DNA of 26,135 nt, from positions 1-26,135 of the forward strand of contig CALCHM010000137.1 of the NCBI GenBank assembly GCA_937901345.1, in the 5' to 3' direction. A model generated the notes under the pieces. That model worked only from the letters and a program-made list of their open reading frames with translations. It was not told where the DNA came from and made no database searches. The DNA comes from an uncultured Prevotella sp. GTDB taxonomy: Bacteria; Bacteroidota; Bacteroidia; Bacteroidales; Bacteroidaceae. Position 1 is the first letter of the stretch, and every line of letters begins with the position of its first letter. Both the position numbers and the translations under genes were made by a program. Shown piece by piece: positions 1-7,850 of this stretch.

Positions 1-294
1 GATATGTCTTTCACCGCCGCTACTTGCTTTGACTTTGAAGTGTATTCAGAAGCACAGCAACGCTGGTTGGAAGTAAGTTCGGTTTCTAACTTCGACGCTT
101 ATCAGGCAAACCGCCTCCAGTGCCGCTACCGCAATGCCGACAAGAAGATTCAGCTTTGCCACACGCTCAACGGTTCTGCGCTCGCTCTTCCCCGTATCGT
201 AGCTGCTTTGCTTGAAGATCATCAAACTCCCGAAGGTATTCGCATTCCTAAGGCACTCCAACCTTACATGGGTGGAGCTGAATACATCAAGTAA
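1..294 (+). CDS. serS: Seryl-tRNA synthetase, C-terminal fragment (5' end outside window)
   Basis: Class II aminoacyl-tRNA synthetase that charges tRNA-Ser in the cytoplasm. Only about the last 97 residues are here; the frame is open to base 1, so the ATG at 4 is internal and not the start. The fragment has the segment leading into motif 3 (LEVSSVSNF), then the motif 3 region HTLNGSALALPR with its ATP-contacting arginine, and the family's usual ending IPKALQPYMGG. The stop lies 3 bp before the ATG of ruvX, so the two are probably co-transcribed. Identity rests on the very conserved C-terminal block; no other synthetase fits. Confidence 0.95.
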   Translation, partial: DMSFTAATCFDFEVYSEAQQRWLEVSSVSNFDAYQANRLQCRYRNADKKIQLCHTLNGSALALPRIVAALLEDHQTPEGIRIPKALQPYMGGAEYIK

Positions 295-297
295 TTT

Positions 298-714
298 ATG
301 GCACGCTTGCTCTCCATAGATTATGGTAAGAAGCGCACGGGTATTGCCGTGAGTGACCCGCTACAGTTGATTGCTAACGGACTCTGTACGGTTGAAACGA
401 AGGAGTTGCTTCGCTTCTTGACGGATTATTGCAAGAAGGAAGAAGTGGAGCGCTTCATTATCGGACTTCCCACGCAACCCAACGGTCAACCCTCCGAAAA
501 TCAGCAGCGCGTGCGTTGCTTTGCCGGAGAGTTGCGTAAGGCGCTTCCCAATATTCCTATAGACTTCTACGACGAACGCTTCACCTCCGTGCTTGCCCAC
601 CAAGCCATGATTGATGGCGGACTCGGCATGAAGCGTCGCCGTGATAAAGCGCTGGTAGATGAAATCTCTGCCACGATTATCCTGCAGGATTATATGCAAA
701 GCAAAACTTTTTAA
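298..714 (+). CDS. ruvX: Putative pre-16S rRNA nuclease / Holliday junction resolvase-like YqgF (RuvX)
   Basis: A 138-residue protein of normal full length for the YqgF family, which has an RNase H fold. Family members are implicated in 16S rRNA 5'-end maturation, and historically in Holliday junction resolution. Visible motifs are IDYGKKRTGIAV (first acidic residue D8), IIGLPTQPNG (residues 54-63), DERFTS (92-97) and DEISATIILQDY (121-132), which together supply the acidic metal-binding site. It starts 3 bp after serS and lies upstream of def, a housekeeping order. A dispersed purine/pyrimidine inverted repeat separates it from def. Confidence 0.93.
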   Translation: MARLLSIDYGKKRTGIAVSDPLQLIANGLCTVETKELLRFLTDYCKKEEVERFIIGLPTQPNGQPSENQQRVRCFAGELRKALPNIPIDFYDERFTSVLAHQAMIDGGLGMKRRRDKALVDEISATIILQDYMQSKTF

Positions 715-787
715 ATGAGAAATCAGAAATGAGAAATACCTGTGGAACTATAGTTCCTGCCTTTCTCCTTTCTCCTTTCCGAATTTT
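715..787. repeat. Dispersed purine/pyrimidine imperfect inverted repeat, copy 1
   Basis: The gap between ruvX and def has a purine-rich left arm built from repeats of AGAAATGAGAAAT, a pyrimidine-rich right arm built from CCTTTCTCCTTTCT, and between them a perfect 14-bp palindrome GGAACTATAGTTCC at 744-757. The arms can pair imperfectly. The same architecture occurs at 19203-19293 and, more degenerate, at 7742-7820, each just upstream of a start codon. Function is unknown; it may be a small non-autonomous repeat or an mRNA structure. Confidence 0.6.
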
Positions 788-791
788 TCTT

Positions 792-1343
792 ATGATTCTC
801 CCCATCTACACCTACGGTCAACCTGTATTGCGCAAGCAATGTGAGGATTTCGACCCCGAAACATATCCCGAACTTCAGCAGCTCATTGAGAATATGTATG
901 AAACAATGAAGCGTTCTGAAGGTGTTGGTCTTGCAGCTCCTCAAATTGGTAAGGCCATTCGTCTCGCCGTAATTGGTTTGGACGACCTTAAGGAAGACCA
1001 CCCCGAATACGAAGGCTATCTTCATGCCTTTATCAATCCGCACATCGTTGAAGTGGATGATTCTGAAATGGTCAGCATGGAAGAAGGTTGCCTTTCACTT
1101 CCCGGCATTCACGAACCCGTAAAGCGTCCTGCGCGTATCCGTGTGAAGTGGTTAGACGAAAACCTCCAACCTCACGATGAGTGGGTCGAAGGTTTCCTCG
1201 CTCGCGTAATGCAACACGAGTTTGACCACCTCGACGGAAAAGTCTTCACCGACCGCATTGCACCCCTGCGCAAGCAAATGGTCAAGAGCAAGTTGGCGGC
1301 AATCATGAAGGGCAAAGTCGCTTGTCGCTATCGTACAAAGTAA
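792..1343 (+). CDS. def: Peptide deformylase
   Basis: Removes the N-terminal formyl group from nascent proteins, using a metal ion (usually Fe2+). All three family motifs are present when counted from the ATG at 792: GVGLAAPQ (residues 44-51), EGCLS (98-102; C100 is a metal ligand), and QHEFDH (141-146; ligands H142 and H146, catalytic E143). The frame is open upstream to an ATG at 729, but those 21 residues are encoded by the repeat element and are unlike the family. MILPIYTYGQPVLR is the usual Bacteroidales N-terminus, so 792 is chosen. Length is 183 residues, normal. A strong terminator follows at 1411. Confidence 0.95.
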   Translation: MILPIYTYGQPVLRKQCEDFDPETYPELQQLIENMYETMKRSEGVGLAAPQIGKAIRLAVIGLDDLKEDHPEYEGYLHAFINPHIVEVDDSEMVSMEEGCLSLPGIHEPVKRPARIRVKWLDENLQPHDEWVEGFLARVMQHEFDHLDGKVFTDRIAPLRKQMVKSKLAAIMKGKVACRYRTK

Positions 1344-1410
1344 TATTTGATTAATAGGGATTTGGTTCTTATCTCAAAACTTGATAAACATCTACGTCCT
1401 ACAAATGAAA

Positions 1411-1455
1411 AAGAGAGAGGGTGACAATGCATTGACACACTCTCTCTTCTTTTTT
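1411..1455 (+). terminator. Intrinsic terminator after def
   Basis: AAGAGAGAG at 1411-1419 pairs with CTCTCTCTT-type sequence ending at 1448. The stem continues through GTG/CAC with one mismatch, and a run of T follows (1447-1455). A-rich sequence before the left arm means it could also stop minus-strand transcripts. Confidence 0.8.
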
Positions 1456-1488
1456 AGATTTATAATCACCACCAAATGAAATCGCTTA

Positions 1489-2142
1489 ATGGTCAACTCT
1501 GAATCCCATATATCTACATCTTTCTTGCATACAGAAAACATTGCACGCTCCACCGCAGAGGTAGAATACCATCCCCTCCGCCCATTCTTGCCCGATAATT
1601 GTAAAGTCTTATTCTTAGGAAGTTTTCCACCTCAGCGTAAGCGTTGGTGTATGGATTTCTATTATCCTAATTTTATAAATGACCATTGGCGTATTGAGGG
1701 GCTGATATTCTTTGGCGATAAAGATTATTTTGTTGATAACGTCAATAAGACCTTTCGATTGGAGCGCATACTTCCTTTCCTTGAGGAGCAGGGGATAGGT
1801 TTTTACGATACGAACACGGCTGTGCGTCGTCTTCAGGATAATGCTTCCGATAAATTTCTTGAAACGGTGGAACCTACGAATGTCTCAGCGTTGCTTGAGT
1901 TGATTCCTCAATGCCGTGTTGTAGTTACTACGGGTGAGAAGGCTACGCAAATTTTGTGCCAGCATTTTAATATCTCTAAATTGCCTTCCGTAGGTGAAGC
2001 AATCCCCATTCCTAATATGTATAGCGAAAAGCATCCGCTCTATCTGTATCGTCTGCCTTCTTCTTCGCGTGCTTATCCGATGTCTTTGGAGCGAAAGGCA
2101 GATGCTTATCGTAAGATGTTTGAGTTTGCAAAATTAGTGTGA
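1489..2142 (+). CDS. Uracil-DNA glycosylase-superfamily protein (G:T/U mismatch-type)
   Basis: A 217-residue soluble protein resembling the mismatch-type branch of the uracil-DNA glycosylase superfamily, which starts base-excision repair of deaminated bases. The N-terminal core motif is FLGSFPPQRKRWCMDFYYPN (residues 42-61), the equivalent of the superfamily's GxxPG loop next to the water-activating region. The C-terminal motif LPSSSRAYP (189-197) corresponds to the minor-groove/helix-insertion loop. The first 25 residues or so precede the domain and look unstructured; an alternative ATG at 1476 runs straight into a stop. It stands alone between a terminator upstream and a promoter downstream. 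Substrate specificity cannot be read from sequence. Confidence 0.75.
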   Translation: MVNSESHISTSFLHTENIARSTAEVEYHPLRPFLPDNCKVLFLGSFPPQRKRWCMDFYYPNFINDHWRIEGLIFFGDKDYFVDNVNKTFRLERILPFLEEQGIGFYDTNTAVRRLQDNASDKFLETVEPTNVSALLELIPQCRVVVTTGEKATQILCQHFNISKLPSVGEAIPIPNMYSEKHPLYLYRLPSSSRAYPMSLERKADAYRKMFEFAKLV

Positions 2143-2290
2143 CATAAGGTTGTTAGTGCTTGATTCTGAAATGTTTGTCAGGGGAGATAGGCATAGATAA
2201 TACAACTTAAATATGTTCCGGAAACGTTATCAAACTTTAATTACCTCACTTAAAAAACTTTAAATCTACAAGAATCTGCATCTCATTTTT

Positions 2291-2298
2291 TATCTTTG
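2291..2298 (+). promoter_or_regulatory. Putative Bacteroidota -7 element for the TPR-htrA operon
   Basis: TATCTTTG matches the Bacteroidota -7 consensus TAnnTTTG. No clear TTTG -33 box at normal spacing is seen. It would give a leader of about 110 nt, in which GCACGT (about 2296-2301) and ACGTGC (about 2396-2401) could pair at long range. Confidence 0.5.
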
Positions 2299-2417
2299 CA
2301 CGTGATAGCAAAAAGTCGTACTTAGATACTCGTTCTTATTTGTGCGTTAATTCAAATTCACGTACTAATAGTGACCGCAGAATCTTAGATAATTTACGTG
2401 CTAAAAATTAGATTTTG

Positions 2418-4331
2418 ATGTTAAAAAAATTGCTCCTCATATTTTATTTTATTCCGCTTTCTGTGTTGGCACAAGTCAATACGGATCAAGTAACATTGAT
2501 GGGGAGGCATGCGTTGTATTTTGACGACTTCTTGACAGCGATACGCTATTTTAATAAGGTGATTGAAACGAAACCTTATCTAGATAAACCTTATTATTAT
2601 CGTGCATACGCTAAGTTTAGTTTGGAGGATTTTCGTGGGGCGGAGGACGATTGTGAAGCGTGCATTGAGCGTAATCCTTATTTGACGGAGGTGTATCAGT
2701 TGAGAGGGTTGTGCAGAATCCACAATAAGAATTTTGCGGGTGCTGTAGCAGATTATGGTAAGGTGTTAGATGAAGATGAGAAGGACCTAACGGCTCGCTA
2801 CAATCGGGCGCTCTGTAATTTGGAATTGAAGGAATATGATGCTTCAGAGGATGACATTGTGAAATTACTTCGCCATTATCCGCGTCATTATCGTGCGTAT
2901 TTAGTGCGTGCCCAAATAGCTCTTGAACGCACCGATACTCTTCAAGCAACACTCTGGGTGGATTCCCTGCTCACACTCACACGGCATGAACCTGCGGCTT
3001 GGAATATGCGCACCAAGTTGGCCATGACAGATGAAGATTGGACCTTAGCAGATTCATGTGCTACACGAGCGATCGACCTCGAACCTACGGATGCAGAACT
3101 TTACATGTTGCGTGCACAAGCGCGTCATAGCATGAACAAATTTGACGCGGCACATACGGATTATAATGAAGTGATACGCCTGGTGCCTCACCATTTCGTG
3201 GCGCACTATAATCGTGGACTTTTGCGCTCAACGATTGGTGATGATAATCGTGCGATAGAAGACTTCAACTTTGTGCTACGAGAAGAGCCAACGAATACGC
3301 TGGCACGTTACAATCGTGCGCTGTTATACGAACGCGTAGGAATGTATCAAGAGGCAATAGGTGACCTTGATTTCTTAATTAAAGAATATCCTAACTTCGT
3401 GTATGGGTATGCACTTCGTGCTGATTGTAAGCGTAGAGTGGGAGATATTCGTGGTGCGAAAAATGACGATGCATTTGTGGAGCGCAGCAACCTCGACCTC
3501 CGTTTTGGAAAAACCCCTAAAGGAGACACCAAGAAAGTGGTGACACGCACTGAAAAGTCGCTCGAAAATTACCGACAACTAGTTGAAGAAGTAGATACAA
3601 CGAACACCCTGCTCAATGAATTAATTGGTAAGGTACAGAATTTGAAACACGAACACACCCCCATGGGGATGATAGTTCCTGTACTTGTGCAGCGTCAACA
3701 AGGAGATTATTACCATTCCGAAATTGATGCGATTAACGTTAAAAAACTCATCCCCTTACGTTTGATTCTCTCCGCTGATGCCGAAAAACTTTCGCCCGCA
3801 CTTCTGGAAGCAGTTCATCAAGAATTGAATGTGCAAGTGAGCAACGATGGAGGTAGAAATGCTTTAGTGTTACGCTCTATTGTGTCGGCAGAGTCTTATA
3901 ATTTTACGGATGCTTATGATGATGTCACAGGAGCGCTTGCTGCCGACTCAACGTCTGTAACAGCTTTGCTTCAACGAGCATATATCTGTCATTTGATAGC
4001 AGAATTGCAACCTGAAAGCAAGATGCTGAAACTCGCATCAGCACTCTCAGATGTGGAACGCCTGATCCAACTCACGCATCTGGATTGGGCACCCGCATAT
4101 TATAATAAAGCAGTGCTTCTTACCGCTACGGGGCGTGTGAAAGAGGCTATCGATGTTTATACACGTGCTATAGAACTAGATGCTTATCTTGCACCTGCAT
4201 ACTATAATCGTGCGTTGCTCTATCTTGAACAAGGAAAACAAATAGAGGCTGAAAAAGACCTTAGTAGGGCAGGAGAGTTGGGACTTTATAAATCCTATAA
4301 CCTATTGAAAAGCAGTAAACATAAACCCTAA
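2418..4331 (+). CDS. Secreted tetratricopeptide-repeat protein
   Basis: About 637 residues. The N-terminus MLKKLLLIFYFIPLSVLAQ is a signal peptide ending at AQ, so the protein is exported. Successive roughly 34-residue TPR units, with phrases such as AHYNRGLLRS and ARYNRALLYER, fill about residues 20-350. A coiled-coil-like linker with a non-TPR domain follows (about 370-510), then more TPRs close to the C-terminus (about 555-625, with APAYYNKAVLL and APAYYNRALLY). TPR proteins are protein-protein scaffolds; no enzymatic motif is seen. The ATG at 2418 is preferred over the in-frame TTG at 2415. The htrA start lies 14 bp downstream, so the two are probably one operon, which suggests a role in envelope quality control or assembly. 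Function is otherwise unknown. Confidence 0.85.
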   Translation: MLKKLLLIFYFIPLSVLAQVNTDQVTLMGRHALYFDDFLTAIRYFNKVIETKPYLDKPYYYRAYAKFSLEDFRGAEDDCEACIERNPYLTEVYQLRGLCRIHNKNFAGAVADYGKVLDEDEKDLTARYNRALCNLELKEYDASEDDIVKLLRHYPRHYRAYLVRAQIALERTDTLQATLWVDSLLTLTRHEPAAWNMRTKLAMTDEDWTLADSCATRAIDLEPTDAELYMLRAQARHSMNKFDAAHTDYNEVIRLVPHHFVAHYNRGLLRSTIGDDNRAIEDFNFVLREEPTNTLARYNRALLYERVGMYQEAIGDLDFLIKEYPNFVYGYALRADCKRRVGDIRGAKNDDAFVERSNLDLRFGKTPKGDTKKVVTRTEKSLENYRQLVEEVDTTNTLLNELIGKVQNLKHEHTPMGMIVPVLVQRQQGDYYHSEIDAINVKKLIPLRLILSADAEKLSPALLEAVHQELNVQVSNDGGRNALVLRSIVSAESYNFTDAYDDVTGALAADSTSVTALLQRAYICHLIAELQPESKMLKLASALSDVERLIQLTHLDWAPAYYNKAVLLTATGRVKEAIDVYTRAIELDAYLAPAYYNRALLYLEQGKQIEAEKDLSRAGELGLYKSYNLLKSSKHKP

Positions 4332-4345
4332 ACAATACTTTACAA

Positions 4346-5776
4346 ATGATGAAACATTTTATTGCCTCATTGGCACTAGTGGGAGGTATGCTCATCGCAA
4401 CTCCACATGTATCTTTGGCGCAAGACACACGCGTCGATTTAACTTATGCGGCAGAAAAGGCCGTCAATTCAGTTGTGTACATTAAGGTGACGACCAATGC
4501 AAAGGTGCAAACCGTTCCTTATCACGATCCCTTTGAAGATTTCTTTAGCGAATTCTTTGGTCAAGGTGCTCCACAACAACGTGAGCGTAAAATCCAAACA
4601 CCCAAGCGCACAGGAGCAGGTTCTGGAGTTATTCTCACCGAAGATGGATATATCGTTACCAATAATCACGTTGTCGCCGATGCTGATGAATTACTGGTGA
4701 AATTGAATGATAATCGTGAACTCAAAGCGCGCATTATCGGATTGGATAAAACAACAGACCTCGCCCTTATTAAGGTAGAAGAAAAAGGACTTCCTGCCAT
4801 AACTGTTGCTAATTCGGATGACGTAAAACTTGGTGAATGGGTGCTTGCCATTGGTAATCCTTTTAGTCTTACCAATACGGTGACAGCAGGTATTATTTCT
4901 GCTAAGGCACGCACTTTAGGAGCATCTAACGGTATTGAAAGTTTCATACAGACAGACGCTGCAATTAATCCTGGTAATTCAGGTGGTGCACTCGTGAATG
5001 CACGTGGCGAATTGGTTGGTATTAACGCTATGCTTTATTCGCAAACAGGTTCATTTAGCGGTTATGGTTTTGCCATCCCCACAAGTATTATGACAAAAGT
5101 TGTTGACGACCTCAAAAACTTTGGTACAGTTCAACGCGCGATGTTGGGCATTCAATATACCGACGTGAGCAATCACATCGCTATGCAACATGAAAAAGGT
5201 ATTGAAGTAGATCTCGGTACGGTGAACGGACTTTACATCAATCAAGTAACTTCAGATGGTGCGGCTGCTGCGGCAGGGATTAAATCAGGCGACGTTATTA
5301 TAAAGATTGATGGTAAGAAACTTGAAAAGTCAGGACAACTTCAAGAAGCAATTGCCGCACATCGTCCTGGTGATGAAATAAAAATTACCTACCTCCGCGA
5401 AAAGAAGGAATATTCCGTTATGGTGACTCTCCGCAACGAACAAGGTACAACTACCGTTCTTAAAACGGTTGATGAAGACAAGTTGGGCGTTGCACTTGAA
5501 GAACTCTCTGCAAAGGATAAACAGGCGCTTTCACTTTCTTACGGTCTTGTGGTAAAACACATTAAAGCAGGAAAGATGCAGAAAGCAGGAATCACCAAGG
5601 GACTTATTCTCCTTCAAGTCAATGATAAACAACTTCGCACCGTTGAAGATTGGAATGAAGCAGTGAAGGAAGCAAATCTTTCATCTGATCGTGTACTCTG
5701 GATACGTGCGAAGACACAAAGTGGTCTCAACCGTAGTTTTACGGTAGAATTGGAGGACACAGAGAATAAGAAATAG
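4346..5776 (+). CDS. htrA: HtrA/DegP-family periplasmic serine protease (Do)
   Basis: Periplasmic protease and chaperone that degrades misfolded envelope proteins. The signal peptide is residues 1-26 (ending SLAQ). The trypsin-like domain carries a complete triad: H108 in TNNHVV, D138 in TTDLALIKV, and S212 in NPGNSGGAL. Two PDZ domains follow: about 263-370 (substrate-binding loop near RAMLGIQYTDV) and a shorter one at about 385-470. Total length of 476 residues is typical of DegP/DegQ. Two adjacent ATGs (4346 and 4349) could both start it. It is transcribed with the upstream TPR gene and ends at a strong terminator. DegP cannot be told from DegQ or DegS by sequence alone, though two PDZ domains and a cleavable signal argue against DegS. 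Confidence 0.93.
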   Translation: MMKHFIASLALVGGMLIATPHVSLAQDTRVDLTYAAEKAVNSVVYIKVTTNAKVQTVPYHDPFEDFFSEFFGQGAPQQRERKIQTPKRTGAGSGVILTEDGYIVTNNHVVADADELLVKLNDNRELKARIIGLDKTTDLALIKVEEKGLPAITVANSDDVKLGEWVLAIGNPFSLTNTVTAGIISAKARTLGASNGIESFIQTDAAINPGNSGGALVNARGELVGINAMLYSQTGSFSGYGFAIPTSIMTKVVDDLKNFGTVQRAMLGIQYTDVSNHIAMQHEKGIEVDLGTVNGLYINQVTSDGAAAAAGIKSGDVIIKIDGKKLEKSGQLQEAIAAHRPGDEIKITYLREKKEYSVMVTLRNEQGTTTVLKTVDEDKLGVALEELSAKDKQALSLSYGLVVKHIKAGKMQKAGITKGLILLQVNDKQLRTVEDWNEAVKEANLSSDRVLWIRAKTQSGLNRSFTVELEDTENKK

Positions 5777-5782
5777 CAAAAG

Positions 5783-5827
5783 AAAAAAGAAACTGGGTTT
5801 CAATGTGGAACTCAGTTTCTTTTTTTT
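5783..5827 (+). terminator. Intrinsic terminator after htrA
   Basis: AAAAAAGAAACTG on the left pairs with CAGTTTCTTTTTT on the right around a short loop, flanked by A-run and T-run. It is symmetric enough to act in both directions, and so also for the tRNA transcript arriving on the minus strand. Confidence 0.85.
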
Positions 5828-5906
5828 GTGCTTCAAATATAACCTTCAGAAGCGGATTTTTCCCTATGAATAAGGGATTTAAGATGTAAGGATTAAAATA
5901 ATCTAG

Positions 5907-5980
5907 TGACCCCAGAGGGACTCTAACCCTCGACCTTCAGAACCGGAATCTGACGCTCTATACAACTAAGCTATAGGGCC
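5907..5980 (-). tRNA. tRNA-Arg (anticodon CCG)
   Basis: A full cloverleaf on the minus strand, 74 nt: acceptor GGCCCTA/TGGGGTC (one G:U and one U:G pair), D-arm, anticodon stem TCAGA/TCTGA with loop TTCCGGT (anticodon CCG, reading CGG), five-base variable loop, T-stem GAGGG/CCCTC, discriminator A. CCA is not encoded. Two normally near-invariant bases are changed together: position 19 is U instead of G, and position 56 is A instead of C. These are the partners of the D-loop/T-loop tertiary pair, so U19-A56 replaces G19-C56 (see findings). It lies alone between the htrA terminator and its own promoter. Confidence 0.92.
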
Positions 5981-6034
5981 AAAAGAAGGATTAAAGTGTG
6001 AGAGCGAAACACGTTCAATCTTTCATTACGCATG

Positions 6035-6042
6035 CAAAGGTA
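6035..6042 (-). promoter_or_regulatory. Putative -7 element for tRNA-Arg
   Basis: Read on the minus strand, TACCTTTG matches TAnnTTTG and is followed by C, as is common in this phylum. It lies about 55 bp upstream of the tRNA 5' end. No convincing -33 TTTG is seen. Confidence 0.5.
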
Positions 6043-6097
6043 ATAGAAAAAAAGAATATTTGTAAGACCGCTGTTAAGATAAATAAGGTTTTTTGTC

Positions 6098-6105
6098 TAT
6101 TTTTG
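6098..6105 (+). promoter_or_regulatory. Putative -7 element for the DUF6057-PD40 pair
   Basis: TATTTTTG, followed by CA, matches TAnnTTTG and lies 24 bp before the ATG at 6129. It is divergent from the tRNA-Arg promoter, about 60 bp away. Confidence 0.55.
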
Positions 6106-6128
6106 CAACCAAATGTAACTAAAATTGA

Positions 6129-7736
6129 ATGAATAAAAAAACTATGAGTGCTGCTAAAAAGAATGTTGTCTCATCGGCTGCTACCATTAAGAAAGTTAAG
6201 AAAGAGAAACTCAGATTCTCTTTAACTCAAATTCCTTATCGATGGATTCATGTCTTGATGGTGTTGTTTATTTATGTGTTTTGCACCTGTATTTATGGTG
6301 ATTTATTTCAGCGTGCTCAGCAAGAATCTTTTGTAACCACCAATCGTGAATACATGACCTATCTTTTGCGTCTTCCTTTTGGAGAGTTTCATTGGGCAAT
6401 GCGCTTTGTGATGTTGGTCTTTAAGAATGTATGGTTGGGTGGCGCAATGATGACGGTATTACTTGTGGGTTCTGCATGTTGTCTCTCACGCATTATGGGA
6501 TTATCACGCCAGTGGAAACTCATGTCGTTCTTATTGCCCTTGTCTGTGCTAGGTTATTTCGTTTGGCGTGGCACTCGCTTGTATTTTTTAGACGAACCTT
6601 CATTGGCTGTAGGTATTCCCTTATTCATCTTCCTTGCAATGGCTGTTGGTGCTCTTGTGGTGTCCTTCATCCGTAAGAAGCAGAGCGACGTCAAAACGGT
6701 CACTACTCATTGGAGTGCTTTGATTGTCGTATCTCTTGCTTGTGTTACGTTGGTAAGTTGTGTGAATTGGTATCGCCAAAACGATGTGGTATGTGCCCGT
6801 ATGCAAAATAAGATGTTGCAAGCAGATTGGGATGGTATTATTGAAGATGCATTAGATACAGACAGAGGTTCTCGCCCCATTGCTGCATATTATGCCATTG
6901 CTCTGGTTCAGCAAAATCAATTGTTAGAGCGTTTGTTTGACTTCGCTTTTGATTACCCTCAGGATGGTATTGATCTTTCAGAAAAAGGACAATCAGAAGC
7001 TGGGCTCTATGAAAGTGATTGCAACTTTTATGCAGGTTTGACAAATAGTGCTTATCGATGTGCTATGGACAGACATGTCATGATGGGACCCTCCATTTAT
7101 ACTTATAAGCGCATGTTGCTTTGTGCGCTATTAAATGGTGAAACTCTTTTAGCGAAACGTTATGTCAAGGCTCTTAAAGCAGTGCCTTTTGAAGGTGATT
7201 TTGTTGCGCGTTATGAACCGATGATTGACAATCCAGAGTTAATATCACAAGACCCAGAATTGGTGAGAGTTCTGCAATTGGCGCCACGAGAAACCAATTA
7301 TGAACAGCGTTATCGCCGCCCCGTATTCTTGGGATACAATGTGGGACTTAGTTTTGGTTCTGATCAAACGTTAATCACCTCAATAGCGTCAACGTTGTAT
7401 TCAAAGGACTTGTTACGCTTTATGAATATGGCAGTTGTATTGCGTCAGAAGACAGGTGGCAGACTTCCTGCGGTTGTCAAACAAGCCATCTTGGTTTTCT
7501 CTATGAAACACGATGATGTAAAACAAGTATTCCCTGAAATTTGTAACGATCGTGTGTTGACTGCCAACTTCAATGCTTTTGTTAATGAAGCACGCCCTTA
7601 CTTAAAGGATAAAGCAGAATTGCGCAAGCAGTTAAAAAAGAATTGGTTAGGAACTTATTTTTATTACTACTACTGCGAAAACAATGAACCTTATCAAGTT
7701 CGCAAAGCTGATAGCAGTTCCGGTGGCGTAAATTAA
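6129..7736 (+). CDS. DUF6057-like multipass membrane protein
   Basis: A 535-residue protein of unknown function. A Lys-rich cytoplasmic N-terminus (residues 1-35) is followed by five hydrophobic segments at about 39-58, 92-118, 131-152, 158-181 and 195-214. A soluble C-terminal half of roughly 320 residues follows, which looks helical and TPR-like (for example AAYYAIALVQQNQLLERLF) and is probably periplasmic or cytoplasmic depending on topology. The layout matches the DUF6057 family of Bacteroidales. It precedes the PD40/c-heme lipoprotein by 114 bp on the same strand, and I recall this pairing as common in the order, so the two may form an envelope complex. No catalytic motif is visible. Confidence 0.75.
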   Translation: MNKKTMSAAKKNVVSSAATIKKVKKEKLRFSLTQIPYRWIHVLMVLFIYVFCTCIYGDLFQRAQQESFVTTNREYMTYLLRLPFGEFHWAMRFVMLVFKNVWLGGAMMTVLLVGSACCLSRIMGLSRQWKLMSFLLPLSVLGYFVWRGTRLYFLDEPSLAVGIPLFIFLAMAVGALVVSFIRKKQSDVKTVTTHWSALIVVSLACVTLVSCVNWYRQNDVVCARMQNKMLQADWDGIIEDALDTDRGSRPIAAYYAIALVQQNQLLERLFDFAFDYPQDGIDLSEKGQSEAGLYESDCNFYAGLTNSAYRCAMDRHVMMGPSIYTYKRMLLCALLNGETLLAKRYVKALKAVPFEGDFVARYEPMIDNPELISQDPELVRVLQLAPRETNYEQRYRRPVFLGYNVGLSFGSDQTLITSIASTLYSKDLLRFMNMAVVLRQKTGGRLPAVVKQAILVFSMKHDDVKQVFPEICNDRVLTANFNAFVNEARPYLKDKAELRKQLKKNWLGTYFYYYYCENNEPYQVRKADSSSGGVN

Positions 7737-7741
7737 AGGTT

Positions 7742-7820
7742 TGAATGATATAAGAAGCGTAGAAATAGAAAACTATTCACAATCTAATTCTTCGAACTTC
7801 TTTCATCCTTTTCATTTATT
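7742..7820. repeat. Degenerate purine/pyrimidine inverted repeat, copy 2
   Basis: The gap between the DUF6057 and PD40 genes holds a purine-rich left part and a pyrimidine-rich right part. The complement of the right part, AAATGAAAAGGATGAAAGAA, is nearly identical to the left arm of the copy at 19203-19293 (AAATGAGAAAGGATGAAAGA). It ends about 30 bp before the next start codon, like the other copies. Confidence 0.45.
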
Positions 7821-7850
7821 TATACTCACTCATACACATATTATTTATAT

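Noticed and set aside
729..791. Upstream ATG that would lengthen peptide deformylase by 21 residues
   Set aside because: The extension is encoded by the dispersed repeat and is unlike deformylase N-termini.
2617..2952. Minus-strand frame of 111 codons
   Set aside because: It is antisense to the TPR gene, with low-complexity Pro/His/Ser composition and no supporting signals.
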